Counted from the first letter of the stretch, positions 41,517 to 49,626 are shown. The stretch is 64,000 bases of DNA from an uncultured Oscillospiraceae bacterium (GCA_934569225.1 CAKTKC010000005.1:71851-135850); one strand, 5' to 3'. Notes: a model not told the origin generated them from the letters alone. Numbers and translations: made by a program.

Positions 41517-42851
41517 CTATGCCGCGCCCAGGTATTCTTCCAGACACAGTCCGGAGTCCTTCATGTCCATAGAAATTTCCTTACCCACATACCGGAAGTG
41601 CCACGGCTCGTTGGTGATGCCGGTGATCTCCGCTTTTTCCTCGGTGTAGCGGAGGATGAAGCCGTATTCCCAGCAGTGCTCTGCCAGCCAGGCGTTGGCT
41701 TCCTCTCCCGAGATGTCCACGGCCAGCCCCATCTGATGCTCACTGGTGCCGGGGAGGGCCACGGTTTCCAGCGCCTTTTTCCGGGCTTCATCGAAGTCCA
41801 GGTCAAATTCCTTCATGTGTTCCTGCGTCCGCTTTTCCAGAATGTCCGTCTGCTCCTGCATGGTGCGGTAGCCGCAGTTGAAAATGTACTCGATTCCCGC
41901 GTCTGCGCAATCGGAGAGCATCTGCACCAGCGGCTCGTAGCAACGCTGGTCCACCCGGTGCCAGTCCACCACGATCACGGGGTTGGCGGTATAGTAGTCC
42001 GGGATCGGATGGGTGGCATTGACGAGAATGACCTCCATGCCTTTGGGGGTAAAAAAGTGGGTCTCCCCGTCGATCTCCGTGGGGCCGACGGCGGCGGAGC
42101 CATCCTCCAGGAAATAGTAGCTGTACTCGCCCTCCTGATACCAGCCGATGGTGGCCGCGCCGTCTTCGCCGAAATAATACCGCTTTCCGCCGATCTCCTG
42201 CCAGGCCGTCGCCATGGTGCCGTCGGCCTGATAGTAGCGCGTTCCGTCCTCAGAGGTGAGCCAGCCGGTGAGCATGACGCCTTCCTCAGAAAAGTGGTAG
42301 CGGCTTTCGCCAATATATGCGTCTCCGGTCAGGGGCTGACCGCCTTCGTCCAGGTAGTAAATGTCCCCGCCGATGTTTGTGAAGCCGGTCTGCATTTTGC
42401 CGTCGTCGCCAAAATAGTACCGCTTTCCGTCGATCTCCTGCCAGCCTGTGGCGAGAACGCCGTCGGGGAGGTAACAGGGCGCGCCGTCCAGCTGCTGCCA
42501 GCCGGTGAGCATCCCGCCGTCATCGTCAAAGCAGTAGGTTTTTCCGCCGATGGTCTGCCAGCCGGTCAGCATGACGCCGTCGCTCCCAAAGTACCGGGTA
42601 ACGCCGTCCTGTTCCAGCCAGCCGGTGGCGGGAATGCCGCCCTCCAGGAAAAAGTACCGCTGCCCGTCTATGTCCAGCCAGCCGGTGACGGGTCTGGCGT
42701 GAAAGTCCCGGTAAGAGCGCACGCCGTCCTTTTCCGCCCAGCCGCTGCGATCGACCTTGGCATCGTATATCAGCCATCCGGCGCAGGCCGAAAAGGCGAG
42801 CAGCTGGAAAATCAGCACAACCGCCAAAATGCGGCTGGTTTTTGTTTTCAT
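41517..42851 (-). CDS. VanY-like D-Ala-D-Ala carboxypeptidase with cell-wall-binding repeats
   Basis: 444-residue surface peptidase. A membrane/signal helix (~7-27) is followed by about ten or eleven choline-binding-like repeats of ~20 residues (GWxxxDGKRYYFGDDGxMxTG) over ~35-250, and an M15B peptidase domain at ~265-430. Zinc and catalytic motifs are GTSEHQMGLAVDI and EPWHFRYVG. GGAGGAAG precedes ATG 42851. It should trim the terminal D-Ala of peptidoglycan stems while held to wall polymers by the repeats. Divergent from the second LRR-like protein, each with its own good promoter. Confidence 0.92.
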   Translation of the reverse strand: MKTKTSRILAVVLIFQLLAFSACAGWLIYDAKVDRSGWAEKDGVRSYRDFHARPVTGWLDIDGQRYFFLEGGIPATGWLEQDGVTRYFGSDGVMLTGWQTIGGKTYCFDDDGGMLTGWQQLDGAPCYLPDGVLATGWQEIDGKRYYFGDDGKMQTGFTNIGGDIYYLDEGGQPLTGDAYIGESRYHFSEEGVMLTGWLTSEDGTRYYQADGTMATAWQEIGGKRYYFGEDGAATIGWYQEGEYSYYFLEDGSAAVGPTEIDGETHFFTPKGMEVILVNATHPIPDYYTANPVIVVDWHRVDQRCYEPLVQMLSDCADAGIEYIFNCGYRTMQEQTDILEKRTQEHMKEFDLDFDEARKKALETVALPGTSEHQMGLAVDISGEEANAWLAEHCWEYGFILRYTEEKAEITGITNEPWHFRYVGKEISMDMKDSGLCLEEYLGAA

Positions 42852-42921
42852 AGTGCTTCCTCCGCGAAAAGTAACCGAAGGGGAATGCGCGCCTTTTCGG
42901 CGGAATTCCCCCGTATAACCC

Positions 42922-42950
42922 AGTATATCATCGGATGTGGAAAAATGCAA
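42922..42950 (-). promoter_or_regulatory. Promoter of the VanY-like gene
   Basis: Minus strand TTGCAT (42945-42950), 17 bases, TATACT (42922-42927). A degenerate CTTAA/CTTCA pair (42955-42970) lies just upstream. Confidence 0.7.
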
Positions 42951-43002
42951 CCCGCTTAAGAGAACCTTCATAATCTTCCAGCCACATTTCAGCCTGTAAG
43001 TG

Positions 43003-43031
43003 TTGCATTTTCGGGGGAAATATGGTATTAT
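43003..43031 (+). promoter_or_regulatory. Promoter of the second LRR-like gene
   Basis: TTGCAT (43003-43008), 17 bases, TATTAT (43026-43031). The -35 is the same as that of the divergent VanY-like gene, hinting at shared control. Confidence 0.7.
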
Positions 43032-43093
43032 CAATTGTAATTTGAAGATATGGGGCCGCTTTGGTCGCAGACCCCGAACAGGAGGTAAGAAGC

Positions 43094-44788
43094 ATGGCAA
43101 AAAAAATACTGTGGATTCTGTTTGCCGTGGTTTTGGTTCTGGCGCTGGCGGTGGCCGGTGTCACGGCGTATTTCTGGTATCAGAACAACCACATTTTCGT
43201 TGAGGACGCGGTCTACCCCATCAACGCGAAGACCCTGGATCTGCGGGGGCAGGACATTTCCTTTGAGCATTATGACGCCGTCCATTCCCAGCTGCCGAAC
43301 TGTGAAATTTACTGGGACGTACCCTTCCAGGTCGGCAAATATCCCAATGATACCACGAAGCTGTCGGTTGCGGATTTGACCGAGAAGGATATCCGTATCC
43401 TTGTAAACTATTTCCCCAAGCTGAAAACCCTGGACGCCACCGCTTGCGGCGATTACGCGGTTCTGGAATCCGCCAAGCAGCAGCTGCCCGGGTGCGAGAT
43501 TCTTTACGAAGTCAATCTGGGAGGCAAGTCCTTCGCGCCGGAGGTCACCGAGCTGACGCTGGAGGTGGGGGACTATGACTACGATACGCTGATGGAGAAT
43601 CTCCAATATCTGCCCGACGTGCAGCAAATCACGCTGAAGAAGCCGGAGCTGTCCCTGGAGCAGATCGACGAGCTGAAAACGGCCTTTGGGAACATCACCA
43701 TCGACTGCACGGTGGACATCGGCGGCACGGAGTACACCATGGACACCACCGAGCTGAACCTGTCCGGAATCAGTTCCGGGGATGTGGCGGGCGTGAGCGA
43801 AAAGCTGGGTATGCTTTCCGGGCTGACCAGCGTGGAGCTGATGAAATCCGACGGCACCAGCAGTCTTACCAAGGATGACGTCAAGACCCTGAAGGAGGCT
43901 GCCCCGGAAGCCACGTTCCACTATGTGTTCGACTTCTACGGCGAGACCCTTTCCACCACCGAGACCACGGAAGTCCACATCAAGAACGTGAACATCGGCG
44001 AGGAAGGACTGCCGGAAGCCCGTCTGGTGCTGGATCTGCTGGAAAATTGCAGCCGCTTCGTGCTGGAAAACTGCAAGATCTCCAACGAGAGCATGGCGCA
44101 GCTCCGGGAGGACTACCGGGACAAGACCAAGGTGGTCTGGCGCGTGCCCTACGGCGGCGGCAGCTGCATGACCGATTCCGAGGTCATCCGCTGCACCTAT
44201 GAGCTGACGGACAAGAATGCCCAGAATCTGGTCTACTGCGAGGACGTGCGGTTCATGGACGTGGGACACAACGATGTGACCTTCCTTTCGGACTTCTCCT
44301 TCCTGAAGGGAATGCCCAAGCTGGAAGCCATCATCATTTCCAGCGCCTATGTCTCCGACCTGACGCCTTTCGCCAACTGCAAGGAGCTGAAATTCTTTGA
44401 GGCGGCCTTCTGCGGCAATATCGAGGATCTCACCCCTCTGGCACAGTGCGAGAAGCTGGAAATGGTGAACATCAGCTTTACCAAGGTCAAGGATCTGTCC
44501 CCCCTGGACAATGTTCCCGTCAAGACCCTGTTCGCCCAGAACTACTCTGCCAAGCGGATTTCGGCGGAGGAGCAGAAGCGGTTTGCCGAGGTTCACCCCG
44601 ACTGCCTGACCAAGTACACCGGCGATCAGCCCTACGGCCGGGGCTGGCGGTACGACGAGCACGACAAATACCTGCCCTACTACGGGATGCTCCGGAAGGT
44701 TTTCCGTCTGGACGACAACATCATCCCCAACAGTGTCGGCTGGTATTTGAGAGAGGGCGACACCGACCTGCCCACGGCGGAGTCCTGA
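43094..44788 (+). CDS. Membrane-anchored LRR-like surface protein, paralogue of 17116
   Basis: 564-residue protein with one N-terminal membrane helix (~5-28) and a long exterior built from ~75-residue units (e.g. TLDLRGQDISFEHYD, then IYWDVPFQVGKY). It ends in an LRR-like block (YCEDVRFMDVGHNDVTFLSD, then DLTPFANCKELKFFEAAFC). Parts appear in the same order as in the protein at 17116, including the CED-x-x-DVGH landmark. It adds a C-terminal tail RGWRYDEHDKYLPYYGMLRKVF. GGAGGT precedes ATG 43094. No enzyme motif seen. Placed beside the wall peptidase gene, it is probably part of cell-envelope sensing or binding. Confidence 0.8.
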   Translation: MAKKILWILFAVVLVLALAVAGVTAYFWYQNNHIFVEDAVYPINAKTLDLRGQDISFEHYDAVHSQLPNCEIYWDVPFQVGKYPNDTTKLSVADLTEKDIRILVNYFPKLKTLDATACGDYAVLESAKQQLPGCEILYEVNLGGKSFAPEVTELTLEVGDYDYDTLMENLQYLPDVQQITLKKPELSLEQIDELKTAFGNITIDCTVDIGGTEYTMDTTELNLSGISSGDVAGVSEKLGMLSGLTSVELMKSDGTSSLTKDDVKTLKEAAPEATFHYVFDFYGETLSTTETTEVHIKNVNIGEEGLPEARLVLDLLENCSRFVLENCKISNESMAQLREDYRDKTKVVWRVPYGGGSCMTDSEVIRCTYELTDKNAQNLVYCEDVRFMDVGHNDVTFLSDFSFLKGMPKLEAIIISSAYVSDLTPFANCKELKFFEAAFCGNIEDLTPLAQCEKLEMVNISFTKVKDLSPLDNVPVKTLFAQNYSAKRISAEEQKRFAEVHPDCLTKYTGDQPYGRGWRYDEHDKYLPYYGMLRKVFRLDDNIIPNSVGWYLREGDTDLPTAES

Positions 44789-44797
44789 ATCTGAACA

Positions 44798-44834
44798 AGC
44801 AAAGCTCTCCCGGATTCCGGGGGAGCTTTGTTGT
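44798..44834 (+). terminator. Terminator of the second LRR-like gene
   Basis: AAAGCTCTCCCGG / CCGGGGGAGCTTT (one G-U pair) with a 3-base loop and a T-rich tail. Confidence 0.8.
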
Positions 44835-44876
44835 ACAGCTGGCAGAATGGACATTCGGATAAACGGCAATACTTCT

Positions 44877-44904
44877 TTGCAAAATTCAAATCTTATGGTA
44901 TAAT
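44877..44904 (+). promoter_or_regulatory. Promoter of the MoxR/VWA operon
   Basis: TTGCAA (44877-44882), 16-base spacer, TATAAT (44899-44904). Confidence 0.65.
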
Positions 44905-44926
44905 CGATACAAAAGGAGGGATTCCC

Positions 44927-45814
44927 ATGAATCTGGAAGAACTGAAAAAGAAGATGGACGAACAGCACTATATTTATGACGATACGCTCTCGACGGTGCT
45001 GTACGTGGCCTTGCAGCTGGGCAGGCCCCTGCTGATCGAGGGCGCCGCCGGTGTGGGCAAGACTGAGGTGGCCAAGGTCATGGCCGCCGCTCTTGACCGG
45101 GAGCTGGTGCGGCTGCAATGCTACGAGGGGCTGGACGAAAGCAAGGCGCTCTACGAGTGGAACTATCAGAAGCAGCTATTGTCCATTCAGGTGAACATGA
45201 ACGCCCAGGACAGGGAAGCGCTGACCCGCTCGCTGTTCAGCGACGAATATCTGCTGGAACGGCCGCTGCTCAAGTCCATCCGTTCGGAGAAGCCCGTGGT
45301 GCTGCTGATCGACGAGATCGACAAGGCCGACGAGGAATTCGAGGCGTTTCTCTTAGAGCTGCTGTCGGAAATGCAGGTGACGATCCCGGAGGTGGGGACG
45401 ATCCAGGCCAATTCCGTTCCCTTCGTGGTGCTGACCTCCAACCGGGCGAGACCTCTGTCCGAAGCCCTGCGGCGGCGGTGCGCCTATCTGTATATCGAGT
45501 ACCCGGACATGGAAAAGGAGCTGGCCATCCTGCGGGCGAAGCTGCCCCATGTGGACGACCGGCTCTGCGCCCAGGTGGCGCTGGCGGTGCAGAAGCTGCG
45601 CTCCAACGAGGTCATTCTGAAAAAGCCCTCCATTGCCGAGACGCTGGACTGGGCGGCGGCGCTGGACGCTCTGGGCATCCGGGAGCTGACCCCCGACGCC
45701 CTGCGGAAGACCGCCGGGTTCGTGCTGAAAAACAACGAGGACATGGCGGCGCTGGACGGGGAAGAAACGGGCGGCTGTCATTGCGGCGGCTGCGAGGGGC
45801 ATCACCATGGCTGA
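44927..45814 (+). CDS. MoxR-family AAA+ ATPase with Cys/His tail
   Basis: 295-residue AAA+ chaperone-like ATPase with Walker A GAAGVGKTE (~39-47), Walker B VLLIDEIDKAD, sensor-1 VLTSNRARPLSEALRRR. The pair MoxR + VWA protein resembles CoxD/CoxE and other metal-insertion or remodelling systems. The last residues, GGCHCGGCEGHHHG, form a compact Cys/His cluster that could bind a metal; most MoxR proteins lack this. AAAGGAGGG precedes ATG 44927. It overlaps the VWA gene by eight bases, so the two are made together. Confidence 0.93.
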   Translation: MNLEELKKKMDEQHYIYDDTLSTVLYVALQLGRPLLIEGAAGVGKTEVAKVMAAALDRELVRLQCYEGLDESKALYEWNYQKQLLSIQVNMNAQDREALTRSLFSDEYLLERPLLKSIRSEKPVVLLIDEIDKADEEFEAFLLELLSEMQVTIPEVGTIQANSVPFVVLTSNRARPLSEALRRRCAYLYIEYPDMEKELAILRAKLPHVDDRLCAQVALAVQKLRSNEVILKKPSIAETLDWAAALDALGIRELTPDALRKTAGFVLKNNEDMAALDGEETGGCHCGGCEGHHHG

Positions 45815-47087
45815 GCCGGACGTCTACCTGGAAAAGCTGTCCGCCTTTTCCCGGATGCTCCATCTGGAAAACTTAAGTGTCAGCCCCAAGGAGACGGAGG
45901 ACGCCGCCCGGCTGCTGATCGCCCTGGGCATGGACGACCGGGAGCGGGTAAAGACGGCACTCCGTACCATCTACGCCAAATCCCGGGAGGAGCAGATCAC
46001 CTTTGACCGGGTGTTCGACGGCTTTTTTCTCTCGGAGGAACAGATCCGCCGTCAGGCCAAAGAGCAGATGGAGCGGGAACGGGAGCTGGAGCAGCACCGC
46101 AAAGAAGCGGAGGAGGAGCTTCAGCTGAACGGCCAGCCCATGGATTTGAGCGAAAAGCAGCGGGAGACCTACGCAACCATGCCGGAGGAAGCCAGACAGC
46201 GGCTGCGGGGGTTCATGGAAAAGTACCGCGGCACCGCCGAGCGCAACCCCAAGCTCTACGGGGATTTCATCCATTCCGTATTCACACGGGCGATTATGGA
46301 GCAGCAGATGCTCATGGAAAACGCCGGGGTGGGCGGGCAGGAGCTGGATCCGGAGATCGGAATTTTGTACCGGGACATTTCCCAATTCAAGGATACGGAA
46401 ATTCCCAAGGCCATCGAGCTGATTCAGGCCGTGGCCAGAGAGATCAACGGGGAGCTGGCGGCCAAGGGTCACTCCGGCGGCCACATGGGGAAGCTGGATT
46501 TCCGCCGCACCATCCGCAAGGGACTGGAGACCGGCGGCAGCTTTTACCGCTTGCGCTATCGGAAGAAGCGCGCCAAACGGAAGCGTCTGGTGCTGCTGTG
46601 CGACGTGTCCGGCTCCATGGTGCAGTTTTCGGAATTTGCTCTGCGGTTCATCCAGAGTCTGAACCAGGTCTCGGAAAGCTCCCGGGTGTTTCTGTTCTCC
46701 GAGTCGATGGTGGAGGCGGACGCCTTCCGGCTGCAAAACATGGATTTGTTCCGCAGCTATGTGAAGGATTCCGGCATCTACGGCCGAGGTACGGACTTGG
46801 GCGCGGCACTGGAGACCCTGTGTACCATGCGCCCAAGTGTGCTGGGTGCCTCCGCGACGCTGCTGATTCTATCCGACACCAAAACCATCGACCAGCCCCG
46901 GGCGGTGGCGGCAGTGCGGGAGGCAAAGCGTCAGGCGGGACGGGTGATCTTCCTGAACCCTATCCCGGAGGGGAAGTGGCAGTATATCAGAAGCGTTCAG
47001 ACCATGGCGTCCATCTGCCCCATGGTATCGTGCAGCACCCTGCGGGAGCTGGCCTCGGCCTGTCGGAAATTGACAAAGGGAATATAG
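45807..47087 (+). CDS. VWA-domain protein (CoxE-like), MoxR partner
   Basis: 426-residue soluble protein. The helical N-terminal half (to ~240) has a charged coiled-coil stretch (EEQIRRQAKEQMERERELEQHRKEAEEEL). The C-terminal von Willebrand A domain has the MIDAS motif DVSGSMVQ at ~267, Thr in GRGTDLG and a further Asp in ILSDTKT. It is the usual partner of MoxR ATPases, together remodelling or loading metal into a client enzyme; no client gene is adjacent. The TAG stop (47085-47087) is the first base set of hairpin repeat copy C. Confidence 0.92.
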   Translation: MAEPDVYLEKLSAFSRMLHLENLSVSPKETEDAARLLIALGMDDRERVKTALRTIYAKSREEQITFDRVFDGFFLSEEQIRRQAKEQMERERELEQHRKEAEEELQLNGQPMDLSEKQRETYATMPEEARQRLRGFMEKYRGTAERNPKLYGDFIHSVFTRAIMEQQMLMENAGVGGQELDPEIGILYRDISQFKDTEIPKAIELIQAVAREINGELAAKGHSGGHMGKLDFRRTIRKGLETGGSFYRLRYRKKRAKRKRLVLLCDVSGSMVQFSEFALRFIQSLNQVSESSRVFLFSESMVEADAFRLQNMDLFRSYVKDSGIYGRGTDLGAALETLCTMRPSVLGASATLLILSDTKTIDQPRAVAAVREAKRQAGRVIFLNPIPEGKWQYIRSVQTMASICPMVSCSTLRELASACRKLTKGI

Positions 47088-47350
47088 GGCAACACCGCAC
47101 AATTTGGCAAGAAGGCGGCTGATACTAGGGCAACACCGCACAATTGTGCCTGCGAGTCTCAGCCGTCTTTTTGCCCCACTTCTTCAGTTTGAAAAACGAG
47201 AAATATAGCGCAGCCGTTGCCAGCGCAAGCTGGCTTACGGATGCGGCATACCCCTTGCGGGTACATACAGTATTCCTTCGTTTTCCAAACTTTGAATTGG
47301 GACAAAAATCCTGGCTGAGCCTCCTTGTCAAATTATGCGGTGTTGCCATA
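47086..47350 (+). repeat. Long hairpin repeat, copy C (265 bp, with core and doubled left end)
   Basis: Left end AGGGCAACACCGCACAATTT pairs with the right end AAATTATGCGGTGTTGCC. The left end occurs twice, at 47086 and 47127. Inner arms CAGTTTGAAAAACGAG and CGTTTTCCAAACT pair. The ~62-base core (~47203-47270) holds GCCAGC-GCAA-GCTGGC and TACCC-CTTGC-GGGTA hairpins. Sits directly on the VWA stop codon. Confidence 0.85.
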
Positions 47351-47424
47351 GTTTTCAATAAAACGGTTAAAACCGTTTTATTCGGCTGCTGGTTCAGCAG
47401 CCAGCGGCGTAGCCGCAAAAAAAC
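47351..47424 (+). repeat. Four-way-junction element, unit 1
   Basis: Outer stem GTTTT (47351-47355) / AAAAC (47420-47424) encloses three hairpins: AATAAAACGGT/ACCGTTTTATT (47357-47382), GGCTGCTG-GTT-CAGCAGCC (47384-47402) and GCGGC-GTA-GCCGC (47404-47416). Each arm is perfectly paired, with at most one base between arms. The architecture matches unit 2 read on the opposite strand. Confidence 0.8.
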
Positions 47425-47437
47425 GTAAGTCCATACA

Positions 47438-47507
47438 TTTCTCGCCGCTACCGGCGGCCTGCGAAGAATTCGCAGGATAAAATGGTGTTAACCATTTTAT
47501 CGAGAAA
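47438..47507 (-). repeat. Four-way-junction element, unit 2 (inverted relative to unit 1)
   Basis: Outer stem TTTCTCG (47438-47444) / CGAGAAA (47501-47507) encloses CCGC-TACCG-GCGG (47445-47457), CCTGCGAA-GAA-TTCGCAGG (47458-47476) and ATAAAATGGT-GTTA-ACCATTTTAT (47477-47500). There is not one unpaired base at the junctions. Read on the minus strand the arm order equals unit 1, while stem sequences differ. Confidence 0.85.
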
Positions 47508-47572
47508 TAGTATGATCCAAAATCCTCATGACCGACGGCACACTTGCCGGAATCCGCGTCAGAGAAAAAATG

Positions 47573-47611
47573 AGGCCATGACACGTCAGGAGACGGTCAT
47601 GGCCTTTTTTG
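47573..47611. terminator. Bidirectional terminator after the SDR gene
   Basis: AGGCCATGAC / GTCATGGCCT with T-runs on both strands. The stretch 47508-47572 shows nothing else I can support. Confidence 0.8.
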
Positions 47612-47627
47612 ATTGATCAGAGCCTAT

Positions 47628-48374
47628 TTAGGTTCGCATTGCGCCGTCCACGGACAGAATCTCTCCCGTGATATAGCTTGCCATATCGCTGGCCAGGAAC
47701 AAAAACGCATTCGCGACATCGTCGGCTTCGCCAATGCGGCGGAGCGGAATCGCGTTAATGAGCGGCTGGATCATCCTTTCCGGAAGCGCGGCGACCATAT
47801 CCGTTCTTGTGATTCCGGGCGCGACGGCATTCACCCGGATGTTGCTCGGACCCAATTCTCTTGCCAACGACCAGGTGAGCCCGTTCACGGCAGATTTGCT
47901 TGTGGGATACCCGACGCCGCCCGGCTGCCCGCAAAAGCTGACCATGGAGCTTGTATTCAGAATGCACCCGCCGCCCTGCTCCTTCATGATATCGACGACG
48001 GCCAGAACGCCGTTCATGACCGCGTCGACGTTCAGCTGCATGATCTTTGCAAACTTTTCGGCAGTGTAGCCCGAGATCGGCGTGCTGTCAGAAATACCGG
48101 CGTTGTTTATCAGAATATCGATTCTTCCATAGGTTTCCCTGATCTTGCTGATTTCTGCGGCAACCTCCTCCGCGTCCACAAGATTCGGCCATGCGCCGGA
48201 TACTTCCCACTCCGGATTTTCCGCCCTTAAGGAAGCCAGCGCCTTCGCTACGGTCTCTTCGCGGGAGCCGAACAGCACCACCTTTGCGCCGTTCTCCAGA
48301 AATTTCTTCACAGTTGCGTACCCAATGCCCCGGGTGCCTCCGGTTATGACTGCAATCTTTCCCCTTAACAACAT
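47628..48374 (-). CDS. Short-chain dehydrogenase/reductase (FabG-like)
   Basis: 248-residue classical SDR using NAD(P)H: cofactor motif TGGTRGIG (~11-18), NNAG (~88), catalytic Ser in NTSSMVS, YPTSK with catalytic Tyr/Lys (YxxxK), and PGITRTDM. The pattern fits 3-oxoacyl-ACP reductase or a sugar/steroid alcohol dehydrogenase; no fatty-acid genes surround it, so the substrate is open. ATG 48374 (AAAGGAG 8 bases upstream) is preferred to TTG 48392. Single-gene unit with its own promoter and terminator. Confidence 0.9.
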   Translation of the reverse strand: MLLRGKIAVITGGTRGIGYATVKKFLENGAKVVLFGSREETVAKALASLRAENPEWEVSGAWPNLVDAEEVAAEISKIRETYGRIDILINNAGISDSTPISGYTAEKFAKIMQLNVDAVMNGVLAVVDIMKEQGGGCILNTSSMVSFCGQPGGVGYPTSKSAVNGLTWSLARELGPSNIRVNAVAPGITRTDMVAALPERMIQPLINAIPLRRIGEADDVANAFLFLASDMASYITGEILSVDGAMRT

Positions 48375-48447
48375 AACCTGCGCTCCTTTCAATTACATAG
48401 GTTTTCCGAACCAATATCAACTTGCCGCTGTATTGGATATCAGTTGA

Positions 48448-48476
48448 ATTATAGCATACGCGGACGTTAATTTCAA
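48448..48476 (-). promoter_or_regulatory. Promoter of the SDR gene
   Basis: Minus strand TTGAAA (48471-48476), 17 bases, TATAAT (48448-48453) with TGC extension. A second weaker candidate (TTGATA-17-TGTAAT) lies at 48392-48420. Confidence 0.7.
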
Positions 48477-48560
48477 CTCCTGCGACCGGTTTCGGGACGC
48501 ACCCGCCCGGGGACGCCACACCCGTTCCGTTTCCGAAAAACAGAAAGAGATTTTTTGCAT

Positions 48561-48606
48561 ATTGCGCAATTTCCTGTTGACATTTTGTGCATTATGGTGG
48601 TATAGT
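48561..48606 (+). promoter_or_regulatory. Promoter of the TrpXYZ-like ABC genes
   Basis: TTGACA (48577-48582), 18 bases, TATAGT (48601-48606). A 10-bp palindrome ATTGCGCAAT (48561-48570) just upstream of the -35 may be a regulator site. No T-box is visible in the 66-base leader. Confidence 0.65.
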
Positions 48607-48672
48607 ATGTCAATAAGTATTCGGCGCACGCACAAAGGTACACCGAATAGAAACAGAAGGAGAGGATTGCAT

Positions 48673-49626
48673 ATGAAAAAAATACTTGCTATTGTGCTGG
48701 CGGCTGCGATGCTGCTGTCCATGACCGCCTGCGGCGCTGCCGCGAAGAAGGATACATACGTTGTGGGTATTTGCCAGCTGGTTCAGCACGACGCCCTCGA
48801 CGCCGCGACCAAGGGCTTCCAGGACGCTCTGACCGAAGCGCTGGGAGACAAGGTGAAATTTGAAGTCCAGAACGCCTCCGGCGACTCCGTGAACTGCACC
48901 ACCATCATCAACGGCTTTGTTTCCAGCAAGGTCGATCTGATTATGGCCAACGCCACCCCCGCCCTTCAGGCTGCCGCGTCGGCGACCAGTGAAATTCCCA
49001 TCCTGGGCACCTCCGTCACCGACTATGCCTCCGCTCTGGAGATCGAGGGCTGGACGGGCACCGTGGGCGGCAATATTTCCGGCACCTCCGATCTGGCGCC
49101 TCTTGACCAGCAGGCGGCCATGATTCAGGAGCTGTTCCCGGATGCCAAGAACGTGGGACTGCTGTACTGCTCCGCCGAGGCCAACTCTCAGTATCAGGTG
49201 GATGAAATGACCAAGTATCTGACCGAGCTGGGGCTGACCGCCACCGCTTTCGCTTTCACCGACACCAACGACGTTGCCTCCGTGGCTCAGGCGGCCTGCG
49301 ATGCCAGCGACGTGCTCTACATCCCCACCGATAACACCGCCGCCTCCAACACCGAGGCCATTGCCAACGTGGTGCTGCCTGCCAAGGTTCCCGTGATCGC
49401 CGGTGAGTCCGGCATCTGCGAGGGCTGCGGCGTTGCGACTCTGTCCATCAGCTACTATGATCTGGGCGTCGCCACCGGCAAGATGGCGGCCAAGATCCTC
49501 ACCGGCGAGGCGGACATCTCCCAGATGCCTGTGGAGTACGCGCCCCAGGTGACCAAGATGTACAACGCCGCCAACTGCGAGGCGCTGGGCGTCACCATTC
49601 CCGACGGCTACGAGCCGATGGGCTAG
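48673..49626 (+). CDS. ABC transporter substrate-binding lipoprotein (TrpX/ABC_sub_bind type)
   Basis: 317-residue binding protein with lipobox MTAC (Cys20), then the periplasmic-binding fold of the ABC_sub_bind (DUF534) family: VGICQLVQHDALDAATKGFQDAL, IMANATPALQAA, PILGTSVTDY, GLLYCSAEANS, VPVIAGE. The family includes the tryptophan-linked TrpX of streptococci; here the ligand is unknown. GGAGAGG precedes ATG 48673. Its TAG stop forms the border of hairpin repeat copy B, which lies between this gene and the permease. Confidence 0.9.
   Translation: MKKILAIVLAAAMLLSMTACGAAAKKDTYVVGICQLVQHDALDAATKGFQDALTEALGDKVKFEVQNASGDSVNCTTIINGFVSSKVDLIMANATPALQAAASATSEIPILGTSVTDYASALEIEGWTGTVGGNISGTSDLAPLDQQAAMIQELFPDAKNVGLLYCSAEANSQYQVDEMTKYLTELGLTATAFAFTDTNDVASVAQAACDASDVLYIPTDNTAASNTEAIANVVLPAKVPVIAGESGICEGCGVATLSISYYDLGVATGKMAAKILTGEADISQMPVEYAPQVTKMYNAANCEALGVTIPDGYEPMG

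Noticed and set aside
47125..47428. Short open frames on both strands across the repeat region
   Set aside because: They are translations of palindromic repeat DNA without ribosome sites.
47438..47507. tRNA gene, suggested by the cloverleaf with a 7-bp outer stem
   Set aside because: There are no D-loop or T-loop consensus bases, no anticodon-loop geometry and no linker bases between arms.
48607..48672. T-box leader upstream of the TrpX-like gene
   Set aside because: The 66-base leader is far too short and lacks the T-box sequence and terminator.
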